The translations under genes were made by a program, and so were the position numbers. This document shows positions 25,159 to 34,548 of a DNA stretch of 64,000 nucleotides, piece by piece (positions within the stretch are counted from its first letter, which is position 1; every line of letters begins with the position of its first letter). The stretch comes from Paenibacillus sp. FSL H3-0469 (GTDB lineage Bacteria > Bacillota > Bacilli > Paenibacillales > Paenibacillaceae). The notes beneath the pieces were generated by a model. It did not search any database. It was not told the DNA's origin and worked only from the letters and a program-made list of their open reading frames with translations. The stretch is taken from contig NZ_CP150302.1 of NCBI RefSeq assembly GCF_038051945.1, positions 4,898,001-4,962,000 on the forward strand, written 5' to 3'.

Positions 25159-25611
25159 TTATAGTGAGTTGTCAGATACATTCCAGTATAGAGGTGCATT
25201 CTCCTTAAGAGTCCCCTCCAGAACTCCTCCTTCCTTACGCCAATACTCTATGCCTCCGAGCATTTCCTTCACCAAATACCCCTGTGCGGCGAGCTGTGCA
25301 GCGGCTCTGCTGGCTCCATTGCAGGCAGGTCCCCAGCAATATACCACCAGAACCTCCTCCTTGGACCACTCCGGGGAAGTGCTGTGTATGTGGCCTCCCG
25401 GCAGAGAGAGGGCCCCCGGCAGATGTGCTTCCGCATAAGAACGGGGATCACGCACATCGATAAGCTGGAAACCTGTAATTCCTTCGCTCAGATCATAGGC
25501 AACATCGGCGACATCCGTTTCGAATGCTGCTTTTGCTGTGAAATGCCTTACTGCATCCGCCGGGTCTGCGGCCTGTGTAGCCAGTACTTGAGATTTTGCC
25601 TGTCTTTTCAT
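25159..25611 (-). CDS. Rhodanese-like sulfurtransferase domain protein
   Basis: This single-domain rhodanese-type protein has 150 residues. The signature LIDVRDPRSYAEAHLPGAL is followed by the active-site region VVYCWGPACNGASRAA, where the first cysteine (in VYCW) is the usual persulfide carrier. The loop is longer than the six-residue loop of classical sulfurtransferases. ATG 25611 is preferred to ATG 25617 because AAGGAGG lies eight bases ahead of the former and only two or three before the latter. It is divergent from the LysR regulator gene, a common arrangement for a regulator and its target. Confidence 0.87.
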   Translation of the reverse strand: MKRQAKSQVLATQAADPADAVRHFTAKAAFETDVADVAYDLSEGITGFQLIDVRDPRSYAEAHLPGALSLPGGHIHSTSPEWSKEEVLVVYCWGPACNGASRAAAQLAAQGYLVKEMLGGIEYWRKEGGVLEGTLKENAPLYWNVSDNSL

Positions 25612-25726
25612 ACGCATTTCCTCCTTAAATTAAGTTGGTTTAAGTATACAGGGAACTTATAATTGGAGTTATTTATAGTCTGTAATATCAAATATCGAAA
25701 AGTTTGATCATTCAGGAGGCCTGCAT

Positions 25727-26605
25727 ATGGAATTAACGTATTTACGGACCTTTTGTGCTGTGGTGGATCACGGGAGCTATACGCGGGCGGCCGAGGTCCT
25801 GGGGTATGCCCAGCCGAGTGTAACGGCACAGATTGCCAAGCTTGAGGAGATGTATGGAGCCACTTTGCTGGAACGCTCGGGCAGAGGGATGATTCCAACC
25901 TTCGCCGGCCATAATCTGCTCCCGTATGCCCGGCAGATGCTGGTTCTGAGTGAAGAGGCTAAAGCGGTAATTACCGGCGGTGACCAGGGTACGCTGAACA
26001 TTGGTGCTATTGAGACACTGGCCGCCTACTTTCTGCCTCACCGGCTTCATCAGTACCGGCTGAGTTATCCGGGCATGCAGCTGCGGGTACAGCCTGGCTC
26101 TGAAGAGGATATTATTGCGGCAGTCCTAGCGAAATCCGTTCAATTCGGTCTGATCTTCGACGTTCCTTTTCATACGGGCGAGCTGATCACTCTGCCGTTG
26201 CGTGAAGAAGCGCTATATGTCGTTACCCATCCGGGGCACCCCTTGGCGGCCGAAACGGCAGTCACTCCAGAGCAGTTGAAGGGAGAGCCGCTGGTGTTGA
26301 CAGAGCACACCTGCACTTACCGGAAGCAGCTGCTCCAGGTATTCAGAGAATCCGGCGCTGCTGCCCATGTAGGCATGGAGTTCGGGAATCTGGAGGGCAT
26401 TAAGCAGGCGGTGAAGCATAACTGGGGGACGGGCTTTCTGCCGCGCTATGCGGTGGAGGAGGAACTACATACGGGGGCATTGACGGGTATTCCCTTGGCG
26501 GGGCAAAAGGAACGTTTCTATATTCAGCTAATCTACCGCAAGGAGCTGCAGCTCTCCCCAGCCTTCACGGATTTCATTGCCATGATGCAGGAGGGATATA
26601 ATTAG
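25727..26605 (+). CDS. LysR-family transcriptional regulator
   Basis: This is a LysR-type DNA-binding regulator of 292 residues. The winged helix-turn-helix is at about 1-60, with MELTYLRTFCAVVDHGSYTR, the recognition stretch AQPSVTAQIAKLEEMYG and LLERSGRGM. The co-inducer domain spans about 88-290. AGGAGG precedes the ATG. It is divergent from the rhodanese gene across 115 bp, so regulation of that gene is the simplest inference. The effector is unknown. The terminator at 26650 separates it from the convergent TPM-domain gene. Confidence 0.9.
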   Translation: MELTYLRTFCAVVDHGSYTRAAEVLGYAQPSVTAQIAKLEEMYGATLLERSGRGMIPTFAGHNLLPYARQMLVLSEEAKAVITGGDQGTLNIGAIETLAAYFLPHRLHQYRLSYPGMQLRVQPGSEEDIIAAVLAKSVQFGLIFDVPFHTGELITLPLREEALYVVTHPGHPLAAETAVTPEQLKGEPLVLTEHTCTYRKQLLQVFRESGAAAHVGMEFGNLEGIKQAVKHNWGTGFLPRYAVEEELHTGALTGIPLAGQKERFYIQLIYRKELQLSPAFTDFIAMMQEGYN

Positions 26606-26649
26606 CTGGAGCGAGGATGCGCGGGACGGTTGAAGTTCGAAGACAGCAA

Positions 26650-26677
26650 AAATCAGGGACACGAATGCCCCTGATTT
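26650..26677. terminator. Bidirectional terminator between lysR and the TPM gene
   Basis: AAATCAGGG (26650-26658) pairs with CCCTGATTT (26669-26677), with A-rich sequence on the left and T-rich on the right, between two convergent genes. Confidence 0.75.
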
Positions 26678-26753
26678 CGCTTAATGCCGCAGAATAAGTT
26701 GTTACATCACCCAACTGTTAGGGTTAGTATGTGCTGTAGCGGCAAGCTGCTGC

Positions 26754-29048
26754 TCACCACTTAGAGCCGCCGGAGCTCCGGCCGGATTTGCCGCCGCCAA
26801 ATGAAGAGCCGCCGGAGGAACGTCCGCCACCACCGCCGCCGCCCCAAGAAGAGCCGCCGGAGGAGCGTCCGCCGCCGCCAAATCCTCCGCCCGGCGGGCC
26901 GGAATTGCGTCTGCGGGCTTGCTCCCGGCGCTGCTGCTCCCGCAGCATAGCCATTCTGGCTGCGCGTTCGGCCTCTTCCTTCTGGCGGACCAGCCGGTTC
27001 GCTTCTTCTACGAAGGAAGCGATTTGCGAAGCATAGGAGCGTCCTGTCTCCTCCAATTGATCCAGATCGTAGGGACCTGAGGCCAGACGCTGCTCCAGCT
27101 CGGTATACTCTGGCAGCAGGGACAGCTGGAAGCGGTTCTGCGAGGCAATTCCTCTGCTGTGCAGCAGATTGTAGGCGGCATCCACCCGGCTCTGCCCTTC
27201 CGTGAACAGTCTGTTCAAGCTGTCCAGGCGCTCCTCCAGAGAGTCTAGACTGCTGTTAATGCTATTCATGCTATTTGCCGTCTCATCCTGCAAGGCAAGC
27301 AGCCGGTCCAGCCCGCTGCGGGCATTGTCATACTCTCCGCGTGCATCGCTGGTCCAGGTCTCAAGCTGCGGCACTTCCGCCGCGCCTTGCCGCAGTGCCC
27401 CGCCAGCCTCCTCCAGCAGCTTCTCCAGAGCGTCCAGGTGCTGCCGCGCGAACCTGTTCTTCGCCCCGGCAAGCCGGCTCTGCAATTCGTTCCGCCGCTG
27501 GCTTAGTGTTGCCCATGTGCTGCGTACAGTCTCCAGATCCCTGAGGTTACTCTGCCGGATCATAGCCTGGCGTTCCGTCATAGCCACGGCTTCAGTCAGA
27601 AGGGCATCCATATCAGCGCCAATCCGGCGCACTTCGTCCATATCTCCGCTGTGCAGCGGCGCTTCCATGGAACTTGCGGCAGCCGAAGCCTGCTCCAGGC
27701 TGTCGTAAGGCTTAACCTTCATATTGTGCAGGGAGTTCTGGTCAATCAGCCCGGCAATCCGGCTGCGGGCAGCCGCCAGGACACCGGGGAAGCCCTTCAG
27801 CTTATCGTCAAAGGCCCCCGCATCCTGCACATCCTGTTCAATTTGCTTTTGCAGCTTCTGAGCTTGTTCTGTGATCTCCTGCGCGGCGATCGGGTCGAAC
27901 AGCTCGAGCTGATCTGCCTTGGCTGTCTCTTCGGCCAGCTCCTGAAGATCTTGGGCAATCTCCTCCAGCGTATAGCCGGTCTCCCGGACCGCTTGCTGCC
28001 GCTGTTCCTCGAGCTCAGGGGCAGCCTGCTTCAGCTCGGTAATCTGCTGCTTGACGTTCCGGTCGGCATCGCTGATGACCGCGACCTTCTTCTCCTCTTC
28101 CTCCAGGGAGGCGCGGAATTCCCCCTCTGTCTGCTGAAGCTGCTCTGCCGCTGCCTTGAGTGCAGACAAGCGGTAGAACGGCGGCATTGGTGCTTGCCCG
28201 GCGGCCTGCAATGCAGAGATTTCAACCAGCCGGGAGGTCAATCGCTTCGAGATGCCTTCGACCATCTCCCCGGTCTTGCCCTGCACAATCCCCTGGAAAG
28301 GCTGAAGGGATTCCAGAGCGTGGTTCGCCCGTACCAGCAGGTCGGCGAGCTGCTCACGCTGTACGGATAGTTCCTTGCGGCGGCGCAGTCCGGTAATTAG
28401 CACATACAGCAGCAGTATCAGCAGCGCGGCCAAGACAAGGCCGCCTGCGACTGGCAGGAGAGGGAATCCGCTACCGCTGCTGTTAGCGCCTGAGGCAGCT
28501 CCTGCCGTCCCTGCGGCAGCACCTGATGTACCGCTGCCGGTACTGCCGCTCTGTCCGCTGCTGCCAATGGCTTGCATCTGCTGAATCACAGAACGTATGC
28601 CTTCAGGGATATCTCCGTTTCTGGCATAAGGATTGAAATATTTCTCCAGCAGCTTGTTAATTGCTGCGCTGCCCGCAGCTCCGCCCTGTTGTCTGGACCA
28701 GGCATCGAGCGCATCCTGCAGCCCGGGGTTAATGAAGGTGATCTCGGTCAGATGATCTTCGTAAGCAATCAGGAGCAGGATGTCCCGGGACTTCAGCCCC
28801 CAGGTATCATATACATCCGCAGCATAACTGGAAATGTCGCTCTCGGCCAGCGAATCAACGGTTAAGACATGGAAGGTGTACCGGTCTGTAGTGGCAATCC
28901 GGGTGAGGCTCTCTGCTTCTTGGGCAGACAGCAGCCGGGCTTCATCCGTAATTACTCCCTGCTGTGCAGGAACATTCGCAGCATAGACCCCCGGAATCCA
29001 CAGCAGCGATAATATCAAGACCAAGACGAGGGTGAGGTTTTTTCTCAA
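26754..29048 (-). CDS. TPM-domain membrane protein with coiled coil and Gly/Ser tail
   Basis: The 764-residue protein has a signal peptide (about 1-23) and a TPM domain (about 28-140) of the YgcG family, with NVPAQQGVITDEARLLS and ILLLIAYEDHLTEI. A Ser/Gly linker follows, then a transmembrane helix (about 200-222) and a long cytoplasmic coiled coil (about 225-700). The tail from about 715 is rich in Gly, Ser and Arg (repeats of GGRSSGGSS). The coiled coil vaguely recalls EzrA-type septation proteins, but I would not name it so. The start is TTG 29048 with GGAG nine bases ahead. TPM domains act in membrane-protein or photosystem repair elsewhere; the role here is unknown. Confidence 0.8.
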   Translation of the reverse strand: MRKNLTLVLVLILSLLWIPGVYAANVPAQQGVITDEARLLSAQEAESLTRIATTDRYTFHVLTVDSLAESDISSYAADVYDTWGLKSRDILLLIAYEDHLTEITFINPGLQDALDAWSRQQGGAAGSAAINKLLEKYFNPYARNGDIPEGIRSVIQQMQAIGSSGQSGSTGSGTSGAAAGTAGAASGANSSGSGFPLLPVAGGLVLAALLILLLYVLITGLRRRKELSVQREQLADLLVRANHALESLQPFQGIVQGKTGEMVEGISKRLTSRLVEISALQAAGQAPMPPFYRLSALKAAAEQLQQTEGEFRASLEEEEKKVAVISDADRNVKQQITELKQAAPELEEQRQQAVRETGYTLEEIAQDLQELAEETAKADQLELFDPIAAQEITEQAQKLQKQIEQDVQDAGAFDDKLKGFPGVLAAARSRIAGLIDQNSLHNMKVKPYDSLEQASAAASSMEAPLHSGDMDEVRRIGADMDALLTEAVAMTERQAMIRQSNLRDLETVRSTWATLSQRRNELQSRLAGAKNRFARQHLDALEKLLEEAGGALRQGAAEVPQLETWTSDARGEYDNARSGLDRLLALQDETANSMNSINSSLDSLEERLDSLNRLFTEGQSRVDAAYNLLHSRGIASQNRFQLSLLPEYTELEQRLASGPYDLDQLEETGRSYASQIASFVEEANRLVRQKEEAERAARMAMLREQQRREQARRRNSGPPGGGFGGGGRSSGGSSWGGGGGGGRSSGGSSFGGGKSGRSSGGSKW

Positions 29049-29082
29049 TCTGACACACTCCGATCTATAGGCTATTGTTCGT

Positions 29083-29108
29083 TATAGTATGCTAATCATT
29101 ATACTATA
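29083..29108. promoter_or_regulatory. Inverted repeat upstream of the TPM gene
   Basis: TATAGTAT and ATACTATA form a perfect eight-base inverted repeat with a 10-bp spacer, 35-60 bp upstream of the TTG start. On the minus strand a TATAAT lies within it, so it could be an operator over the promoter. Confidence 0.4.
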
Positions 29109-29220
29109 TCATTAAACAATCTAAGCTCCGCAGATGCAGGTGCCGCCGAAATGCGGAAGATTGCGTCCACCCGAGTGCCCACGTTAATCCGTATTCCAAT
29201 TCAAAAGCTCCAAATCAAAA

Positions 29221-29260
29221 GGCGGTTCCCACCAGCCATTGCATGGCTTTTGGAACCGCC
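29221..29260. terminator. Terminator of the Fur-linked small gene
   Basis: GGCGGTTCC (29221) pairs with GGAACCGCC (29252-29260), with an inner AGCCAT/ATGGCT stem. On the minus strand the stem is followed by TTTTGATTT, so it terminates the small minus-strand gene at 29309. Confidence 0.75.
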
Positions 29261-29308
29261 TCTTCTGTAAGAAGTAAGCTATATTCATCTATTTCTGTAT
29301 GAAATGGA

Positions 29309-29452
29309 CTATCGGGTCTGCAGGCACAGGATATACTGCAACCGGGACTTGATTTCTTTCTGCCATTTCATATCTCCGACTTTCACAGCAAGATTGAGCA
29401 GGTCCAGGTAATCGTCAACCTGCAGGGCGGTCCGGGTAGTGGCTGCGTTCAT
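29309..29452 (-). CDS. Unrecognised 47-residue protein behind a Fur box
   Basis: This short gene has every expected signal: AAAAGGAGA ten bases before the ATG, 47 codons, and a terminator 50 bp downstream. The product is amphipathic, with segments MNAATTRTALQVDDYLDLL and AVKVGDMKWQKEIKSRL, suggesting a helical hairpin. I recognise no family. A perfect Fur box lies about 60 bp upstream of its start codon in its promoter region. By analogy with the small Fur-regulated proteins FbpA/FbpB/FbpC of Bacillus subtilis, it may act in iron sparing, but that rests on context alone. Confidence 0.65.
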   Translation of the reverse strand: MNAATTRTALQVDDYLDLLNLAVKVGDMKWQKEIKSRLQYILCLQTR

Positions 29453-29512
29453 GGGTGTTCAGTCTCCTTTTAGCTCAAATATAGAAAATAATGAATGTTA
29501 CACATCCAATAA

Positions 29513-29527
29513 TGATAATCATTATCA
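29513..29527. promoter_or_regulatory. Perfect 7-1-7 Fur box
   Basis: TGATAATCATTATCA is an exact match to the Bacillus Fur 7-1-7 consensus TGATAATNATTATCA. It lies 61 bp upstream of the 47-residue gene (minus strand) and 224 bp upstream of the GGDEF-EAL gene (plus strand), so the small gene is the likelier target. The rest of the 29453-29750 gap is AT-rich and shows no gene. Confidence 0.85.
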
Positions 29528-29750
29528 ACCATTACTGTTATTATCCACATTTTAACCGCAAAAAGCAATACAAATCTAAAGTTTTTGATTAAATCTAAGA
29601 TGATGCACTAAAGAGTCAAGGTTATAAACCCGCAGGATGTGCACAAATTATCGGAAATGAGAAAAAAGGAGCAGGAACCCTACCATATTTTGTCGAATAA
29701 GCTTGTATACATAGTTAGGCCGATCTTACTTGGGATAAAGGAGAATTGCG

Positions 29751-32700
29751 ATGAAGCGGTGTAAATTGTTGCTTCTAATTAGCATTGTGCTCATGCTTGC
29801 ACACCCCGCTGCCGCTTATGCCGAAAGACAGGAAATTAAGTATCAGGCAGAACTGGAGTATCCGCCTTATAAGTACATACAGAATGGTTATCTGACGGGC
29901 TTCGATATTGATCTGACAAGCATGGTCTTTGAGAAGAATGAGTATCTCGTCCACTACAGCACCGGGAATTGGGAGCAGACGTACCGGAGGCTGACTGAGG
30001 GCGGGATTGATACCACCGGGCTGATGGCTGTCAGCGAGGAGAGGAAGCAGGACATTCTTTTCTCAAAGCCCGTGCTAAAAAGCTATATTTCCGTCTATTC
30101 GCGTCAAGGACTCCAGGGTGAGGTGACGCTGGGTACACTCCGTAAGTACAAGATCGGTGTTGGTAAAGGACAATATGCAGAGTCTGTCCTGCAGAATGAG
30201 GCGGGTATCCCGCCATCAGAATACATAGAATATGCAACCGTACCGGAAGCGCTAGACGCTCTGCGTCAGGGTGAGATCGACCTGCTGTTCGAGAATCAGG
30301 GGGTTGTCGATTATCTGATTGTAGAACAGGGCTTAACCGGTAATATTATCCGCAGAATGAGCAATTTATATCCGCAGGATGTGGCCTACGGCATCACCAA
30401 ATCCAAGCCGGAGCTGGTGTCCTACGTCAATGCAAGGCTAGAGCGTCTGGTAAGCTCCGGTGCCTTCGAAGAGCTGTACCAGCAGTATTTCTTCGTGCAT
30501 TCCGACCATTATAATGAAAAGATGCGTAACCGGATTTTTACCGTGTTCTCCATTGGAACCATTCTGCTGGTGTTCGGTGCCGTCCTGCTCCGGATGTATA
30601 TCCGGCGGCTGCGCCGTACGATTCACTCTGAACAGGAATTCTTCAAGGATGTGATCGAGAATACCGGGGTGATTGTGTGGGCTGTTCACGGGGACAAACG
30701 GAGCGTGCGCTTCAATAAATATGCCGAGCTGATGACCGGGCTGAAGGAGAAGGAGGTGCTTGGTGTAAGCATAGATGAGCTGACCGGCCTGGAAGCTGGA
30801 GCAGCTGTGCTTAGGGATCTCCTTGCCAAAGCGGCAGCTCAGGATTATGTGACCAATGTCGAGCTGAGACTGCCCGACCATTCTCCGGGTGCGCATTATT
30901 TCTCCGTACGCACGGCCCTCATTAAGGGGATGGACGAACAGGCGGAGAATATCTTCGTGCTGGTCGGCATCGATATTGATGAACGCAAGCAGAATGAGCT
31001 TAAGCTGCAGCTTAGCTATGAGGAGCTGGAATCCACTTATGAGGAGCTGGCGGCCACAGAGGTGGAGCTGCAGGATCAGTTCAATAAGCTGGGGGTCAGC
31101 GAACGGCGGTTCCGCCTGGCCTCGGAAGGCTCGGGTGCTTACATGTGGGAGCTGGACTGGGACAGCGGCTTCTACAAGCTCTCGGACCGGTGGTACGAGG
31201 TGATGGGATATACCGAGGCAGAGATCAACTCCTTTGAGGGAGGTGTCCTCAGCATTATTCACCCGGATGACCAGGAATCCGCGCGTAAGGCCAGACAGGA
31301 GCATCTTACCGGACTGACCCCGATCTATGAAACCGAATACCGGATGAGAACGGGACAAGGCGAGTACATCTGGTTCGAGGTGCGGGGGAAGGCGATTGTT
31401 GATCCGAAGGATCAGATTGTCCTGTTCCTCGGCTCCCTGATCGACATCAGTAAGCGCAAGCAGGCTGAATTCAAGCTGAATAACAGCTACCAGGAGCTGG
31501 AGGCGACCTATGAGCAGCTTACAGCGACCCAGCAGGAGATTGTCGGGCAATATGATATGCTGCTGGAGAATCAGAAGAATATGCACCGCCTGGCGTATAT
31601 GGATTCGCTCAGCAATCTTCCGAACCGGCTCAGTCTGCTGGAGACGATGGAGAGTTATTTCCGCCGGACGGGCGGCAGTGCGGCGCTGCTTTTTGTAGAT
31701 ATGGATAATTTCAAATACATCAATGACACGCTTGGACACAAGTCCGGCGATATTCTGATCCGCAAGGCCAGTGAGCGTCTCCAGTCTGTTGTGCGCAGGG
31801 CGGATATGCTGTCGCGGCTGGGCGGAGATGAATTTGTGATTTTCCTCAAGGATATTGAGAGCCGGGTGGATGTGCTTAATCTGGCTGAGGATATTATGCG
31901 TGCGTTCCGCAAGTCTTTTCTTATCGGTGAGAGCAATCTGTATGTGTCCTCCAGTATCGGGATCTCCTTCTACCCGGAAGACGGCGAGACAACGGAAGAG
32001 ATTCTGAAGAACGCCGATGTAGCGATGTACCGGGCTAAGGAAGAGGGGAAAAGCACCTACGTCGTATATGATAAATCGATGCATACCGCCTTCAATGACC
32101 GGATGAATATTGAGAAGCATCTGCGCAGTGCGATGAATAATAACGAATTCGAGCTGCATTATCAGCCGCAGGTACAGATGGAGACCGGGCTAATCTCAGG
32201 CTTCGAGGCTCTGATCCGCTGGAACAGTCCGGTCCTCGGCTTCGTCTCCCCGCTCACCTTCATTAAGATCGCCGAGGATTCCCGGCTGATTATCTATATC
32301 GGCGAATGGGTGCTGCGGGAAGCCTGCAAGTTCATGAACAGCATCCATCAGCGGACCGGCATTCCCTACAAAATATCGGTGAATATCTCCATTATTCAGC
32401 TTCTGCAGGATGATTTCGTAGAGATTGTGCTGGACAGTCTGGAGGAGAGCGGCCTTGCGGCATCCAGTCTGGAGCTGGAGATTACAGAGTCCGTCTTCAT
32501 GGAGTCGTTCGGGAGTACGGTCAGCAAGCTGGAGTTCCTGAAGTCCCGGGGGATACGGATTGCCCTGGATGATTTCGGAACGGGGTATTCCTCCCTTAGC
32601 TATCTGCAGCAGCTGCCGATCTCTACCCTTAAGATGGATAAAATCTTCATCGATTCCCTGGCCGATAAGGCCTTTAGCGAATCTTTTGTGCAGACGATTA

Positions 32701-32891
32701 TTATTCTGGGCCATAAGATGGGCCTGGATGTAGTAGCCGAGGGCGTTGAGGATGCCAGCCAATGGGCTTTCCTCCAGGAGGCACACTGCGATAAGGTGCA
32801 GGGATATCTGATCAGCCGGCCGGTGCCGCAGCGCCAGGTGATGGAGTTGCTCGTTCCGCAGCGAAGGTATGGAGCGGACGAGCTGGAATAG
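29751..32891 (+). CDS. Sensor protein with SBP, PAS, GGDEF and EAL domains
   Basis: This 1046-residue membrane protein joins c-di-GMP synthesis and hydrolysis modules. It has a signal peptide (1-25), an extracytoplasmic family-3 solute-binding domain (about 30-247), a transmembrane helix (about 262-284), two PAS domains (about 298-415 and 450-570), a GGDEF domain with an intact GGDEF at 691-695, and an EAL domain with EAL at 819-821. An RxxD inhibitory site (RRAD) sits five residues before GGDEF. Both catalytic signatures look intact, so it may switch between activities or use GTP as a modulator. The periplasmic domain suggests control by an amino acid. AAAGGAG precedes the ATG. Confidence 0.92.
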   Translation: MKRCKLLLLISIVLMLAHPAAAYAERQEIKYQAELEYPPYKYIQNGYLTGFDIDLTSMVFEKNEYLVHYSTGNWEQTYRRLTEGGIDTTGLMAVSEERKQDILFSKPVLKSYISVYSRQGLQGEVTLGTLRKYKIGVGKGQYAESVLQNEAGIPPSEYIEYATVPEALDALRQGEIDLLFENQGVVDYLIVEQGLTGNIIRRMSNLYPQDVAYGITKSKPELVSYVNARLERLVSSGAFEELYQQYFFVHSDHYNEKMRNRIFTVFSIGTILLVFGAVLLRMYIRRLRRTIHSEQEFFKDVIENTGVIVWAVHGDKRSVRFNKYAELMTGLKEKEVLGVSIDELTGLEAGAAVLRDLLAKAAAQDYVTNVELRLPDHSPGAHYFSVRTALIKGMDEQAENIFVLVGIDIDERKQNELKLQLSYEELESTYEELAATEVELQDQFNKLGVSERRFRLASEGSGAYMWELDWDSGFYKLSDRWYEVMGYTEAEINSFEGGVLSIIHPDDQESARKARQEHLTGLTPIYETEYRMRTGQGEYIWFEVRGKAIVDPKDQIVLFLGSLIDISKRKQAEFKLNNSYQELEATYEQLTATQQEIVGQYDMLLENQKNMHRLAYMDSLSNLPNRLSLLETMESYFRRTGGSAALLFVDMDNFKYINDTLGHKSGDILIRKASERLQSVVRRADMLSRLGGDEFVIFLKDIESRVDVLNLAEDIMRAFRKSFLIGESNLYVSSSIGISFYPEDGETTEEILKNADVAMYRAKEEGKSTYVVYDKSMHTAFNDRMNIEKHLRSAMNNNEFELHYQPQVQMETGLISGFEALIRWNSPVLGFVSPLTFIKIAEDSRLIIYIGEWVLREACKFMNSIHQRTGIPYKISVNISIIQLLQDDFVEIVLDSLEESGLAASSLELEITESVFMESFGSTVSKLEFLKSRGIRIALDDFGTGYSSLSYLQQLPISTLKMDKIFIDSLADKAFSESFVQTIIILGHKMGLDVVAEGVEDASQWAFLQEAHCDKVQGYLISRPVPQRQVMELLVPQRRYGADELE

Positions 32892-32924
32892 AGCAGAGAA
32901 TGGGCTTAGATGACAAGCGGGTCC

Positions 32925-32962
32925 CCAGCATAGGCAGCTATGCACGGGGGACCCGCTTTTTT
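32925..32962 (+). terminator. Terminator of the GGDEF-EAL gene
   Basis: AAGCGGGTCCCC (32925-32936) pairs with GGGGACCCGCTT, and six T residues follow. It lies between convergent c-di-GMP genes and probably serves both. Confidence 0.9.
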
Positions 32963-32989
32963 GAAATATAGAATATATATGTGACCTTA

Positions 32990-34084
32990 CTACAGAGTGA
33001 TGATTTTGTTCTTGCCGGTCTTCTTGGCCTCGTACAGGGCGTCGTCCGCCTGCTGAAAGATAGAGCTTTTGGAATCCCCGCCGTTATATTCATGCATTCC
33101 GATGCTCACGGTAACCGATTCATTGTCCATTTCGCTGATTGGAAGGCTCGCAATTCCTGCGAGGATATTCTCCATAATGCGGCTCGAATCCTCCAGCGTC
33201 TTGGATGTCAGAATAATCACGAATTCTTCCCCGCCGTACCGGGCTGCGAAATCATCCGAGTCGATATGCTGGAGCATGACAGCGGCGACCTGCCGGAGAA
33301 CGATGTCTCCGACCCAGTGTCCGTACTGGTCATTGACCTTTTTGAAATTGTCGATATCAATAACAGCCAGCTGCATCGGAAAAGGATTGCTCTCTTGATG
33401 GTCAATCAGCCAGCCCAGATATTCATGAAAGGTCTTATGGTTGTACAGGTCGGTCAGCGGGTCAATCTTGGACAGACGGTCCATAATGATGTTCTGAATG
33501 CGCAGCTCCTGCTCTGACTTCACTGAACTCTCAAGCGAGCGCATCAGCTCCTTGCCCCGCGCAATCACGGCGAAGCCGGTCAGAGAGACAGCCGCGAAGA
33601 TCAGGGTAATGATGATGTTCTGGATGCGCAGAGTGAAATCGTAAATAGATGTGTTCAGGAACAGGATGATAATGTAGAACAGACAGATCACTGAAGAGGC
33701 CTTAAGGTAGTTCTCTTTGAGATAGACCATAGATACCAGCAGCGGAAACAGCATAATCAGCGGCTTCACATGGTAGTCCGAACTCAGATTCAGAATGATC
33801 AGGATGCCGTACAGATGGCTTGTAAGAAGGATTAAGAATTCGGATAACACCGGCTTATATCTATGAATACTCTCCAGAATGACCAGCAGGATGAACAGGA
33901 TAGAATCCGGTATCAGGATATGCATGATGAGATGCTGCTTGCCGGAGAACTCGGGCTGGTGGCTCCACATCGATAAGGTTACATAGAACTGGCTGGCGAG
34001 ATATACAAATAGCACCAACCAGAACGTGTTGAGGAGGGCGCGGTTCCAGTACATTTGGCGAGGAGTTGGCGGTGGGATTTGCAT
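32990..34084 (-). CDS. Membrane-bound diguanylate cyclase
   Basis: This 364-residue protein has about six N-terminal hydrophobic segments (about 18-185), a short coiled linker, and a C-terminal GGDEF domain whose active-site loop reads GGEEF (in AARYGGEEFVIIL). GGEEF is a catalytically competent variant. The segment DPLTDLYNHKTF marks the domain start. No RxxD product-inhibition site is present at the usual place, where HIDSDDFAARY is found, so the cyclase may lack feedback control. AGAGGAAC lies eight bases ahead of the ATG. It converges on the GGDEF-EAL gene. Confidence 0.9.
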   Translation of the reverse strand: MQIPPPTPRQMYWNRALLNTFWLVLFVYLASQFYVTLSMWSHQPEFSGKQHLIMHILIPDSILFILLVILESIHRYKPVLSEFLILLTSHLYGILIILNLSSDYHVKPLIMLFPLLVSMVYLKENYLKASSVICLFYIIILFLNTSIYDFTLRIQNIIITLIFAAVSLTGFAVIARGKELMRSLESSVKSEQELRIQNIIMDRLSKIDPLTDLYNHKTFHEYLGWLIDHQESNPFPMQLAVIDIDNFKKVNDQYGHWVGDIVLRQVAAVMLQHIDSDDFAARYGGEEFVIILTSKTLEDSSRIMENILAGIASLPISEMDNESVTVSIGMHEYNGGDSKSSIFQQADDALYEAKKTGKNKIITL

Positions 34085-34269
34085 AAGATGTTCCTCTTTT
34101 CCAGTGGCAATGTACTTATATATTCGACAATGTTCACGTTTCTCCTTCTAGGTCTTATGTCTGGGAATAGGTCTGTAATAACGTTCGTGTTTGTAAGGAG
34201 TTTGTGAGGTTATCAATATGTGTGATTCCGGGTATTGCTATAAACACGAACTATTAATGCTATTCGTCA

Positions 34270-34298
34270 TTGACACATTCGGATTTATTCGGTAAAAT
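34270..34298 (+). promoter_or_regulatory. SigA promoter of the guanine-riboswitch transcript
   Basis: A consensus TTGACA (34270-34275) and TAAAAT (34293-34298) are separated by exactly 17 bp. Transcription would start near 34305, about 22 bp before the aptamer. The rest of the 34085-34269 gap shows nothing recognisable. Confidence 0.75.
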
Positions 34299-34326
34299 TC
34301 CAATTGGCCCGTAATAACGGGTAAAG

Positions 34327-34437
34327 CTGTTCGTATATCCTCAATGATAAGGTTTGAGGGTTTCTACAGGGGACCGTAAATTCCTGGCTACGAATAGGGT
34401 GCATTTTGCATACCTATGAAGAGGCCGGGATTTTTTT
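34327..34437 (+). promoter_or_regulatory. Guanine-class purine riboswitch, predicted ON switch
   Basis: The aptamer matches the xpt-type purine fold. P1 is CTGTTCGTA/TACGAATAG (34327-34335 with 34389-34397), P2 is CCTCAA/TTGAGG with loop GATAAGG, J2/3 is GTTTCTAC, and L3 is ACCGTAAA. The specificity base in J3/1 (GCTAC) is C, the guanine-class base. A terminator pairs TCCTGGC (34382-34388) with GCCGGGA (34424-34430) before seven T residues, with an inner ATAGG/CCTAT stem. Its left arm overlaps P3, J3/1 and P1, so a ligand-bound aptamer should prevent termination. Confidence 0.9.
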
Positions 34438-34548
34438 GTGTGCTGTTGGGTGCTGCTTGGATAAGTGGACGAATATACCGCAGAGACGCTTCGCAGCCCC
34501 TGTCAACTGCAGGCCGAAGCCGTTTCACCTGGGAGGAACAGAGAAGAT

